Notes under the pieces: generated by a model
The model's database searches: none
Told to the model about the DNA's origin: nothing
What the model saw: only the letters and a program-made list of their open reading frames with translations
Shown: in pieces, positions 15,501-22,225 of the stretch
Layout: each line of letters starts with the position of its first letter
How positions within the stretch are numbered: the stretch's first letter is position 1
Translations under genes and position numbers: made by a program
Source of the DNA: an uncultured Butyrivibrio sp.
Lineage (GTDB): Bacteria > Bacillota > Clostridia > Lachnospirales > Lachnospiraceae
Length of the DNA: 24,156 bases
Direction: 5' to 3'
Assembly: GCA_910577605.1 (NCBI GenBank)
Contig: CAJTON010000030.1
Span: forward strand, 15,164 to 39,319

Positions 15501-16488
15501 TGAGGTAAAGGTAAGCGAGCAGACTGAAGAGATACGCGCACAACAGATACAGACCGTTACGGCTTTGAGCGAGGCGGTTGACGCGAAGGACCGCTATACG
15601 AGCGGGCATTCCAAGCGTGTCGCGGAGTACGCCAGAACCATAGCCGCGCGAATGGGTAAAAGTCCTGAGGAGCAGGAGGAAATATACCGCGCGGGACTTC
15701 TTCACGACGTGGGTAAGATACGCATTCCGGAGCTTGTGATAAATAAACCGGGAAAGCTTACGCCGGAGGAATATGAACTGGTCAAGGTGCATCCGGTGAC
15801 GGGCTATCATATTTTGAAGGGAATTTCCGGCGGCAGTCTGATAGCGCAGGTCGCGAGGTTCCACCATGAGAGATATGACGGAGCCGGCTATCCCAACGGG
15901 CTTTGCGGCGTAGATATTCCTGAAGCGGCGCGTATCGTATGTGTTGCGGACGCGTATGACACGATGGCGAGCAACCGAAGCTACCGTAAGGTTCTTCCGC
16001 AGGAGGTGGTGCGCGCCGAGATCGAGAAGGGAAGGGGCTGCCAGTTTGATCCGGAGGTAGCCGATATAATGCTCCAGATGATTGACGAGGACAAAGATTA
16101 CAAAATGCAGCAGCAGACGAGGGAGGACCGGAGGACGATCCTTGTGGCCGGGGACGAAAGCACGAATATACAAACGGCGGAATTTATCATGGAGGAAGAG
16201 CCGAATCACAAAGTAATCGGCGTGTCCGAGACCGAAAAGGTGCTCGAACTGCTTTCGGGCGGCGGCATAGACCTTCTGCTTCTCGACGACAGCCTGCCCG
16301 ACATGGATTCCGACGAAGCGGTATCGTCTGTGATAGGCGCGTCGCAGGTCCCTATTGTATACATGACGTCCGACAAAGACCTTGAAACGATTAAGAAGCT
16401 TACGCAGCTTGGCGTTGACGATTATCTCACAAAGCCGTTCCTGCCTATGACGTTAAAGGAACTGGTGCACGGGATACTCAACGGCTGA
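12598..16488 (+). CDS. Membrane receptor: ECF-S-like domain, propellers, Y_Y_Y, HD-GYP, receiver
   Basis: Very large (1296 aa) signalling protein. In order: ECF-transporter S-component-like membrane region (about 10-180, five or six helices); another helix 193-212; outside region with 14 Reg_prop-type blades (starts near 252, 290, 331, 369, 410, 452, 492, 533, 576, 621, 663, 705, 740, 793), fitting two seven-bladed propellers; Y_Y_Y domain about 846-918; helix 929-952; coiled linker 955-985; HD-GYP domain about 985-1165 with LLHDVGKIRIP (His1036, Asp1037) and HHERYDGAGYP (1089-1099); receiver 1179-1296 with phospho-acceptor Asp1230, Thr1257 and Lys1279. HD-GYP domains hydrolyse c-di-GMP. One of the two acidic receiver residues is replaced by Gly1185. 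GGAG precedes the ATG. First of four co-oriented, closely spaced genes. The ligand is unknown; glycan sensing is inferred from propeller sensors elsewhere. Confidence 0.92.
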   Translation: MENKPGKKIVHKLLIMTLCVIADLLGKYAAVRFHLPIWLDAAGICVASYFVGTAGGIAVGILGSLLYGFADLYSIPYALTGAAVAAAVGFCIRKGHFEDWSKAAVSSFWIGMLSVAVSTPINLIARGGYSGNAWGDALFDMLEWNGLPKAFSVIADEMIVEIVDKQICILIAFIFIRIITKRRKEGGQRTGRIAASALSALLLSSCFLGAATVNADGNSGGSDAVTENFTAEIYNSSTGTMSSEANVIAETEDGYIWIGSYAGLTRYDGKEFEFISEGGIAGVTCMMTDSKGRLWIGTNDSGIARYENGEFTFFTEEDGLPVSSIRSFAEKENGVIYVGTTDRICTLDVSDKIKIIPHDITYVISMESCDGMLAGVGNNGTLFALDENDGLLEFNGGDEKIFCNCVEMTSHGLLLGADGKDVYILERDGNEIKITGRLHSDVADVISMEEDKEGCVWLCAEAGMGFFDRNGVFHKEFYENFDSSFEWIHADYQGNIWVASSRYGVLKLSKSRFLDMFAKTGVPGLVVNAVVLYKGDYYCGTDNGLIIIDRDGGGSVENDLTKQLAGVRVRCLMVDSDDRLWICSYSENGLMCYDGFDGVEIYNIDLKQMTSDRARCVVELRDKTIVAGTADGINFIKDGKVTGTITAKDGLANTQILSLLEGENGVIYAGSDGGGLYEISDKKITRAYTTKDGLSSNVVLRIVPYDGGYIIVTSNSLCYMKDGIKVLRNFPYFNNFDVCVDGDSAYVISSAGIYIADAAALCAGDALDCSRFGANEGLVSGLTANSWNFFDDKEGVLYFCCNDGVTGFYCRQDNIEVDYQYGITSVVCDGVEIPFGNGEYLLPVNAKRVTVAASVRNYALSDVKVRFYIEGEDDTPVICSYRELEPIQLTNLPAGSYRIHLQLMDNNGILQEKTYTLVKEMQVWEHTWFKVYLAVVCVEIIVFATWTVIIMINNSKKKEALEKLRKELEVKVSEQTEEIRAQQIQTVTALSEAVDAKDRYTSGHSKRVAEYARTIAARMGKSPEEQEEIYRAGLLHDVGKIRIPELVINKPGKLTPEEYELVKVHPVTGYHILKGISGGSLIAQVARFHHERYDGAGYPNGLCGVDIPEAARIVCVADAYDTMASNRSYRKVLPQEVVRAEIEKGRGCQFDPEVADIMLQMIDEDKDYKMQQQTREDRRTILVAGDESTNIQTAEFIMEEEPNHKVIGVSETEKVLELLSGGGIDLLLLDDSLPDMDSDEAVSSVIGASQVPIVYMTSDKDLETIKKLTQLGVDDYLTKPFLPMTLKELVHGILNG

Positions 16489-16516
16489 AAATATAAACAA
16501 AACAGGAGGATTTTTT

Positions 16517-17737
16517 ATGAGAAAAAGAACAGGAGCGGCGGTAATCGGAATTATCCTTGCCTCCGTAGTGTGCTTTACTGCATGCCAGAAGGAAGGAAGC
16601 TCGTCGTCGGGAACAGGCGGCACTCAGGGAAGCACAGAACAGCAGCAGACCACGGAAGAGGAAAAGGAATTGAGCGAGAAGAGTTTTATACCTACGGATG
16701 AATATGTAAAGCTGATAGGAAGGTCGCAGATGAACAGCGGCGACGTGCTTTGGCTTGTTCATTCGGGCAGCGCTGTGGAATTTACTTTTACGGGGACCAA
16801 AGCGTCGGTTACTATGCAGGGAGACAGCACCGCGGTTCCGGGCAACCGCGATAACGCCGCGAGATTTGCCGTATATGTGGATGGCGAACGCGTTATGGAC
16901 GAGCAGATGCTTCAGATGCAGAAGGAATTTGAGATTCCGCTTTCAGGCGGTGAAAAAGAATACACCGTAAAGATAATAAAACTTTCCGAAGCCGCCAACA
17001 GCATTGTCGGGATCAAAAGCATCAACGTTACCGGAAAGGGCGATATAAAGCCCACGGCGTCAAATGATCTGAAGATAGAGTTTATAGGCGATTCTATCAC
17101 TTGCGGCTACGGCGTTGACGATGAAGACAGGGATCATCATTTTGCGACAAGCACCGAGGACGCTACCAGGGCGTACGCGTTTAAGACGGCTGAACTGCTA
17201 GGAGCGGATTACAGTCTTGTGTCTTTCAGCGGTCACGGAATAATTTCCGGCTACAGCGGAGACGGCAACAAGGTCGAGGAACAGCTGATTCCCCCTATAT
17301 ATACCAAGCTTGGCAAATCCTACGCTACGGGAGGAAATATCAAACTTAACGAAATCGACTGGGATTTTTCCAAATTTGTTCCGGACGTTGTGGTAATTAA
17401 TCTTGGAACGAACGACGCTTCATATACCAAAACCGATAAAGACAAAAGAAAAGATTATACGGATTCCTACGTTGAATTTCTCAAGACGGTAAGGGAAAAG
17501 AACCCTGATGCCTATATTCTCTGCACCTTGGGAATCATGGGAACGGATCTTTGCGATTCGATGCACGACGCCGTTGACGCTTATAAGAGCGCTGCCGGAG
17601 ACGAAAAAGTTTCGTATATGGATTTTGCCGTTCAGTCGGCTTCGGACGGTTATGCCGCTGACTGGCATCCGACCGAGAAAACGCATGCAAAGGCGGCTGA
17701 GAAGCTTGCGGAGGAAATCAGAAATCTGATTAAATGA
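16517..17737 (+). CDS. Lipoprotein SGNH/GDSL esterase, CE2-like
   Basis: Surface lipoprotein likely to remove acetyl groups from polysaccharide. The 406-residue protein has a lipoprotein signal (FTAC, Cys23), a Ser/Gly/Gln/Thr-rich linker to about 55, a beta-sandwich of the CE2 N-terminal type (60-172, e.g. VEFTFTGTKASVTMQGDS), and the SGNH hydrolase domain from 185: IEFIGDSITCGYG with nucleophile Ser193, SFSGHGI (block II Gly), NLGTND (295-300) and DWHPTEKTH with Asp382 and His384. This is the CE2 acetylxylan esterase layout. AGGAGG lies 7 bases before the ATG. It begins 28 bp after the receptor gene, so the two are probably co-transcribed. The substrate, plant xylan, host glycan or own wall polymer, is not resolved. 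Confidence 0.88.
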   Translation: MRKRTGAAVIGIILASVVCFTACQKEGSSSSGTGGTQGSTEQQQTTEEEKELSEKSFIPTDEYVKLIGRSQMNSGDVLWLVHSGSAVEFTFTGTKASVTMQGDSTAVPGNRDNAARFAVYVDGERVMDEQMLQMQKEFEIPLSGGEKEYTVKIIKLSEAANSIVGIKSINVTGKGDIKPTASNDLKIEFIGDSITCGYGVDDEDRDHHFATSTEDATRAYAFKTAELLGADYSLVSFSGHGIISGYSGDGNKVEEQLIPPIYTKLGKSYATGGNIKLNEIDWDFSKFVPDVVVINLGTNDASYTKTDKDKRKDYTDSYVEFLKTVREKNPDAYILCTLGIMGTDLCDSMHDAVDAYKSAAGDEKVSYMDFAVQSASDGYAADWHPTEKTHAKAAEKLAEEIRNLIK

Positions 17738-17766
17738 CACGCGCACTTATGAGGAGGGATAACGGT

Positions 17767-20535
17767 ATGGCAGACAAACTGGCGGGTTACATTCCTGAAT
17801 TTATCGAAAACGAGGTGGAGCGCAAACCTATCGTAAAGCTTGCGCAGATGATAACAGACAGGATACCTCAGAAGCTTAAATTAAAAAAAATCACCAAGTA
17901 TGATCCGGAATACTGGGGGCTTGCCGCCATGTGTACGGACGAGATGGCGGAAATCGCGCTTAAAATGGGCGTGCGCAAGCCCAAAACGCTTGCGCAGATG
18001 GTTAAGATAACCAAGATGGATGAAAAAAAGCTTGAGGGGCTTCTTGAGCAGATGTCCTATAACGGGGTGCTTGAGTACAACTGGGAGAATCCGGAGCATG
18101 AGAAGCAGTATGTTCTGCCGATGTTTGTTCCGGGAAGCGCAGAATTCGGAAATATGAATTTGAAGATGCTGGAGGAGCATCCCGAGGTCGGGAGATTTTT
18201 TGAGAGAATGAGCCGTCTGCCGCTTGAGGGAGTAACACCTATGGTGCCGCCCGGAGGAGCAGGAGTCGGAATGCATGTCATTCCGGTGGAAAAGGCGATA
18301 GAGATGGAAAACGAGTCAATATCCCTTGAGCATATCTCTCACTGGCTTGATAAATACGACGGCAAATATGCCGCAAGTCCGTGCTCGTGTAGGCGTTCGC
18401 GCAAGACCTTTGACGAGGGCTGCGCGGACGACCCGGAGGGCTGGTGCATAGCTGTGGGAGATATGGCGGATTATGTGGTCGAGACGGATAAAGGCGGAAG
18501 GTACATAACGCGCGAGGAAGCGCTTGATATTTTCAGACGGGCGGAAGCAAACGGGTTTGTACATCAAATAACCAATATCGACGGTGAAAATAAGATTTTC
18601 GCTATCTGCAACTGTAATGTGAATGTTTGCTACGCGCTTAGGACTTCGCAGCTTTTCAATACTCCTAATATGTCGCGCTCTGCTTATGTGGCGAGGGTCG
18701 AGAAAGACAAATGCGTCGCGTGCGGACGCTGTGTTGAGTTCTGTCCCGCGGGAGCCGTAAAGCTCGGACAGAAGCTTTGCGACAAAAAGGGAGAGGAAAT
18801 GCGCTATCCGAAGCATGCGCTTCCGAGCGAGCGCAAATGGGGTCCTGAAATGTGGGACGAGGATTACAGGGACAACAATCGCGTAAACTGTTATGAAACA
18901 GGAACTTCCCCCTGCAAGACTGCCTGCCCCGCCCATATAGCGGTTCAGGGTTATCTCAAGCTCGCGGCACAGGGGCGTTACAGGGACGCGCTTGCGCTTA
19001 TTAAGAAAGAAAATCCCCTGCCCGCCGTGTGCGGACGCATATGCAACCGCAGATGCGAGGACGCGTGCACGAGGGGCAGCATAGACGAGGCAGTCGCGAT
19101 AGACGAGGTAAAGAAATTTATCGCGGAGCAGGACCTTAACGCGGAGCACAGATTCATTCCTGAGAAGGTCGTGCCTTCGTTAAACGGATTTTTCCCCGAA
19201 AAAATAGCCGTTATCGGCGCGGGCCCGGCGGGACTTTCATGCGCCTTTTATCTGGCTGAAAAAGGCTACAGTCCCACCGTCTTTGAAAAGAACGAGAAAG
19301 CTGGCGGAATGCTTGTGTACGGGATACCGTCCTACAAGCTTGAAAAAGACGTGGTGCAGGCTGAGATCGATATAATAAAGGAAATGGGCGTTGAGATAAG
19401 AACCGGTATCGAGGTCGGAAAGGACGTTACTCTCGACGAGCTGAGAGCTGAGGGCTACAAGGCTTTTTATATAGCGATAGGCTGTCAGGGAGGACGCATG
19501 ACGGGAGTTCCCGGAGAGGACGCGGAGGGCGTAATGACGGCAGTGGAATTTCTGCGTGAAGCGGCTGGCAACGAGGCGTATAAGACGGCGGGAAGAACAG
19601 TCGTCGTAGGCGGCGGAAACGTCGCGGTAGACGCGGCGCGCATGAGTCTTCGCTGCGGCTCTGACGAAACGGTCATGTACTGCCTTGAAAGCAGGGATAT
19701 AATGCCCGCTTCTGATGAAGAAATTGCGGAGGCGGAGGAAGACGGAGTAGTTATCGGCTGCGGCTGGGGACCGAAGGAGATACTGACAGAAAACGGCAGG
19801 GTAAGCGGAGTGGTGTTCAAGAGATGCCTGTCGGTAAACGACGGCGACGGACGCTTTAATCCCTCCTACGATGAAAACGACACGATAACGGTTCCTTGTG
19901 AGAACGTTCTTCTTGCGATAGGACAGAGTATCGAGTGGGGCGGACTGCTTAACGGCTCTAAGCTGGAACCCGGACGCGGCGGCAGAGTGGAAGCTGACGC
20001 TCTCACATACCAGACTGCCGAGCCGGATATTTTCATAGGCGGAGACGTTTACACCGGTCCTAAGTTCGCTATCGACGCTATCGCGGCGGGAAAGGAGGGG
20101 GCGGTCTCCATACACAGATTTGTACAGCCTCATTCAAGCCTTACGATAGGCAGGAACCGACGTGATTTTGTGGAGCTTGACAAGGAGAATATCAGGATAG
20201 AACAGTATGACAATTCCTCCCGTCAGATTCCGGATAAGAATAAGTCCGTTGACGTAAGACGTTCTTTCAGGGACGCGAAGCTTCCGTTTACGGAGGAGCA
20301 GGTAAAGATCGAGACTTCAAGATGCTTGAGCTGCGGAGCCTCCGTGGTTGACGAAAATAAGTGCATAGGCTGCGGCATATGCACGACAAAATGTGCGTTT
20401 GACGCTATCAGTCTGCATCGTGAGCACCCGGAATGCAGTAAAATGGTGAGAAGCGAGGATAAGCTTAAATATATACTTCCCAATGGCGCGAAGCAGGCGA
20501 TAAAGCTTACTTTTTCCCGCAAAAAGAAGGCGTAG
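17767..20535 (+). CDS. Fe-S flavoprotein, GltD-like NAD(P)H oxidoreductase
   Basis: Electron-transfer enzyme of 922 residues, likely cytoplasmic. N-terminal region 1-200 includes a winged-helix-like part (KPKTLAQMVKITKMDEKKLE, 71-90). Next come Cys-rich segments: SPCSCRR (204-210), Cys219, Cys227 and ICNCNVNVC (280-288), then ferredoxin motif CVACGRCVEFCP (316-327). A GltD-type part follows: CKTACPAHIAVQGYL and CGRICNRRCEDAC (422-434), FAD fold IAVIGAGPAGL (480-490), NAD(P) fold VVVGGGNVAVDAA (612-624), IGGDVYTGP, and a C-terminal CIGCGICTTKC (866-876). The partner may be ferredoxin and NAD(P)H; bifurcation is not shown. ATG at 17767 follows AGGAGG by 9 bases; an upstream ATG (17734) overlapping the esterase stop has no site. 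The gene is 2 bp upstream of hypA. Confidence 0.88.
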   Translation: MADKLAGYIPEFIENEVERKPIVKLAQMITDRIPQKLKLKKITKYDPEYWGLAAMCTDEMAEIALKMGVRKPKTLAQMVKITKMDEKKLEGLLEQMSYNGVLEYNWENPEHEKQYVLPMFVPGSAEFGNMNLKMLEEHPEVGRFFERMSRLPLEGVTPMVPPGGAGVGMHVIPVEKAIEMENESISLEHISHWLDKYDGKYAASPCSCRRSRKTFDEGCADDPEGWCIAVGDMADYVVETDKGGRYITREEALDIFRRAEANGFVHQITNIDGENKIFAICNCNVNVCYALRTSQLFNTPNMSRSAYVARVEKDKCVACGRCVEFCPAGAVKLGQKLCDKKGEEMRYPKHALPSERKWGPEMWDEDYRDNNRVNCYETGTSPCKTACPAHIAVQGYLKLAAQGRYRDALALIKKENPLPAVCGRICNRRCEDACTRGSIDEAVAIDEVKKFIAEQDLNAEHRFIPEKVVPSLNGFFPEKIAVIGAGPAGLSCAFYLAEKGYSPTVFEKNEKAGGMLVYGIPSYKLEKDVVQAEIDIIKEMGVEIRTGIEVGKDVTLDELRAEGYKAFYIAIGCQGGRMTGVPGEDAEGVMTAVEFLREAAGNEAYKTAGRTVVVGGGNVAVDAARMSLRCGSDETVMYCLESRDIMPASDEEIAEAEEDGVVIGCGWGPKEILTENGRVSGVVFKRCLSVNDGDGRFNPSYDENDTITVPCENVLLAIGQSIEWGGLLNGSKLEPGRGGRVEADALTYQTAEPDIFIGGDVYTGPKFAIDAIAAGKEGAVSIHRFVQPHSSLTIGRNRRDFVELDKENIRIEQYDNSSRQIPDKNKSVDVRRSFRDAKLPFTEEQVKIETSRCLSCGASVVDENKCIGCGICTTKCAFDAISLHREHPECSKMVRSEDKLKYILPNGAKQAIKLTFSRKKKA

Positions 20536-20537
20536 CG

Positions 20538-20882
20538 ATGCACGAACTCGGAGTGGTCTTCAATATCATAAAAAGCGTCGAGAAAGTGGCGGCGGAGAAC
20601 GGGCTTACAAAGGTCGCGTCGGTCACGCTTGAGCTTGGAGAGGTATCCACGGTGATTCCCTCATATCTTACGGATTGTTGGAGGTGGGCGGCGGACAAAA
20701 AGGATCTGCTTAATGGCTCAGAGTTAGAGGTCGAGGAGATTCCGGCAGTCACCTGCTGCAAAAACTGCGGCGGCACTTATCCGACAGTAAAATACGGCAA
20801 AGTATGTCCTTACTGCGAAAGCGGAGATACCTGGCTTATTCAGGGAAACGAAGTAAACATAAAAGAGATAGAGGCTTGTTAG
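20538..20882 (+). CDS. hypA: HypA-family nickel/zinc metallochaperone
   Basis: HypA delivers nickel during [NiFe]-hydrogenase (and in some species urease) maturation. The 114-residue protein keeps the MHE start (His2, Glu3 nickel site), the LELGEVS strand, and the zinc site with CKNC (74-77) and CPYC (90-93). It begins 2 bp after the flavoprotein stop and has no good separate ribosome site, so its translation is likely coupled to that gene. No hydrogenase structural gene, hypB or other hyp gene is in the window. The protein may thus serve a distant enzyme or a different partner. Confidence 0.9.
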   Translation: MHELGVVFNIIKSVEKVAAENGLTKVASVTLELGEVSTVIPSYLTDCWRWAADKKDLLNGSELEVEEIPAVTCCKNCGGTYPTVKYGKVCPYCESGDTWLIQGNEVNIKEIEAC

Positions 20883-20894
20883 AGCATGAAAACG

Positions 20895-20938
20895 ACCGTC
20901 CGTCTTTGCGTCAAGCGAAGCGGGCGGTTATTTGATTT
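20895..20938. terminator. Terminator between hypA and the YolD-like gene
   Basis: Outer arms ACCGTCCG (20895-20902) and CGGGCGGT (20921-20928) and inner arms CTTTGC/GCGAAG form a long hairpin with one bulge. A T-rich tail follows on the plus strand. It ends the receptor-to-hypA run and may also serve the opposing transcript. Confidence 0.75.
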
Positions 20939-20940
20939 GT

Positions 20941-21384
20941 TCATACGGGCGTATCAGCAGGAGAGTCGAATATTTCTCCGTCGATGTGGCTTATATCTTC
21001 AAAAGGTATCTCCGTGTTGTCCTCCATGATAAGTTTTTTCTTGTATCGGTCGATCTTTTTGATGCTGCCGGATACAGTCAGATAAGCGCCTCCTGATTTT
21101 TGGGAGTCCGCAAGAAAATATGTGACGGATATATATGGAATGCTGTCAAGGTTTTCCATAATATAAGAGATTCTTGAGTTCAAAAGTTCAATATCGGCTT
21201 CTTCAAGCTCGGTCTTATTCTCGGTGTACCTTGCCGTTTCCTTTATGGCGGCGGCGTGCCCCGTCAGCGCCGCAAAAGGCGCGAACTGCGCAGCTCTGTC
21301 GTCCAGGCTCATGCGCGGTCTTACCGACGACTGATGATGTGGAAGATTGATTATGTCGTCGTAATTATTCTTTTTGTTCTTCAA
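20941..21384 (-). CDS. YolD-like family protein
   Basis: Clostridial YolD-like protein, 147 residues. Recognised by NYDDIINLPHHQSSVRPRMS (7-26), RAAQFAPFAALTG, KETARYT, and the C-terminal YolD-type beta region (TVSGSIKKIDRYKKKLIMED). Relatives are often coded next to UmuC/DinB-type translesion polymerases, but no polymerase is present here. Start: TTG at 21384 with GAAGGG 9 bases upstream gives the usual short N-terminus; a GTG at 21441 would overlap the PAP2 gene and has no ribosome site. It lies 13 bp after the PAP2 gene and is probably co-transcribed with it. Its function remains unclear. Confidence 0.8.
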   Translation of the reverse strand: MKNKKNNYDDIINLPHHQSSVRPRMSLDDRAAQFAPFAALTGHAAAIKETARYTENKTELEEADIELLNSRISYIMENLDSIPYISVTYFLADSQKSGGAYLTVSGSIKKIDRYKKKLIMEDNTEIPFEDISHIDGEIFDSPADTPV

Positions 21385-21397
21385 TACATCACACCCT

Positions 21398-22075
21398 TCA
21401 CAAAGCTGTTTCCCGATCTTCTTTCGGAGATTTTTTTTCACCTATGGATGCAAAAAACTTCCATTTATAGATAAGAGGATAGAGCGCGGCGGCCAAAGCT
21501 ACTGCGGCGGCTATGTCCCAAAGCGAATGCTGTTTTAAAAACACCGTTGACGCGCATATAAGCAGAGAAAGCGCGGCGGTTATTACCTTTACGGGCGTGT
21601 GAGCCTTGCCGAAGGTCTTTGATTTGAAAACAGCGACGGCTACGCACAGCGTATTGTAAACGTGAAGGCTTGGCAGCACGTTTGTCGAGGTATCGGTCTT
21701 GTAAAGCCCTCTCACGAGGTCGGTGCAGAAATTATCTCTCGGAAATTCGTGCGGTCTGAAATCGCCAAGACCGTTTGGATATAAAAAATATATTATAACG
21801 GAAATCAACATTCCTATTATAAGATAAGAACCCATTCTTATGCACTCTGCCTGCGAGCGCAGAAAAAAATATACGCAGGCTATCGCGATAAACGCGAACC
21901 AGAAATAGTACGGAATTATAAAATATTCGCAGAACGGAATGTAGTCGTCAAGCGCGCAGTGTATCAGATGATAGTTGTCGGTGACGTGTGACTCAAGATA
22001 TATAAAGCACGGCATATGGATGAACAGATAAAGCGCCATCAGAGCGTGCCCCCATTTCAGAAAAAATTTTTTCAT
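21398..22075 (-). CDS. PAP2 family membrane phosphatase
   Basis: Integral membrane lipid phosphatase of 225 residues with five or six helices. PAP2 motifs: GDFRP with Arg107, VLPSLHVYN with Ser136 and His138, and FLKQHSLWD with His183 and Asp187, the expected catalytic triad region. Substrates in the family include phosphatidate, undecaprenyl diphosphate and inositol-type lipids; the layout with PSLHVYNTL is closer to the inositol-lipid synthase/phosphatase branch, so undecaprenyl recycling is uncertain. The ATG at 22075 follows AGGGGAG by 8 bases. Promoter at 22135-22163; first gene of a pair with the YolD-like gene. Confidence 0.85.
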   Translation of the reverse strand: MKKFFLKWGHALMALYLFIHMPCFIYLESHVTDNYHLIHCALDDYIPFCEYFIIPYYFWFAFIAIACVYFFLRSQAECIRMGSYLIIGMLISVIIYFLYPNGLGDFRPHEFPRDNFCTDLVRGLYKTDTSTNVLPSLHVYNTLCVAVAVFKSKTFGKAHTPVKVITAALSLLICASTVFLKQHSLWDIAAAVALAAALYPLIYKWKFFASIGEKKSPKEDRETAL

Positions 22076-22134
22076 ATTAAAGTCTCCCCTTAAATCCTGT
22101 GTGAATTGTTTATTCTTTTGGAAATCCGTAAAAA

Positions 22135-22163
22135 AGTATATCACAAAGAAGTCTTTTTGTCAT
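22135..22163 (-). promoter_or_regulatory. Promoter of the PAP2-YolD pair
   Basis: On the minus strand ATGACA (22158-22163) and TATACT (22135-22140) are separated by 17 bases, with an extended -10 (TGA). The transcript start near 22128 leaves about 53 bases of leader. Its -35 abuts the -35 of the divergent ABC promoter. Confidence 0.7.
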
Positions 22164-22191
22164 TTACAAAAATTACAATAAGGGTTACAAT
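22163..22191 (+). promoter_or_regulatory. Promoter of the ABC transporter genes
   Basis: TTTACA (22163-22168) and TACAAT (22186-22191) are separated by 17 bases. The in-frame ATG at 22190 falls inside the -10 box, so it cannot be the start codon on this transcript; the GTG at 22226 is used instead. Confidence 0.65.
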
Positions 22192-22225
22192 GAATACGAT
22201 ACTCGAATTATTCGGAGGTGACAGG

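Noticed and set aside
14953..16209. Long minus-strand open frame (418 codons) opposite the HD-GYP receptor gene
   Set aside because: The plus strand codes Y_Y_Y and HD-GYP motifs here; the minus frame gives low-complexity basic sequence without domains.
18316..19149. Minus-strand open frame (277 codons) opposite the flavoprotein
   Set aside because: It lies opposite ferredoxin and GltD motifs and has no motif of its own.
22190..22225. ATG at 22190 as start of the ABC ATPase
   Set aside because: It lies within the -10 box of the predicted promoter, and GGAGGTGA is positioned for the GTG at 22226.
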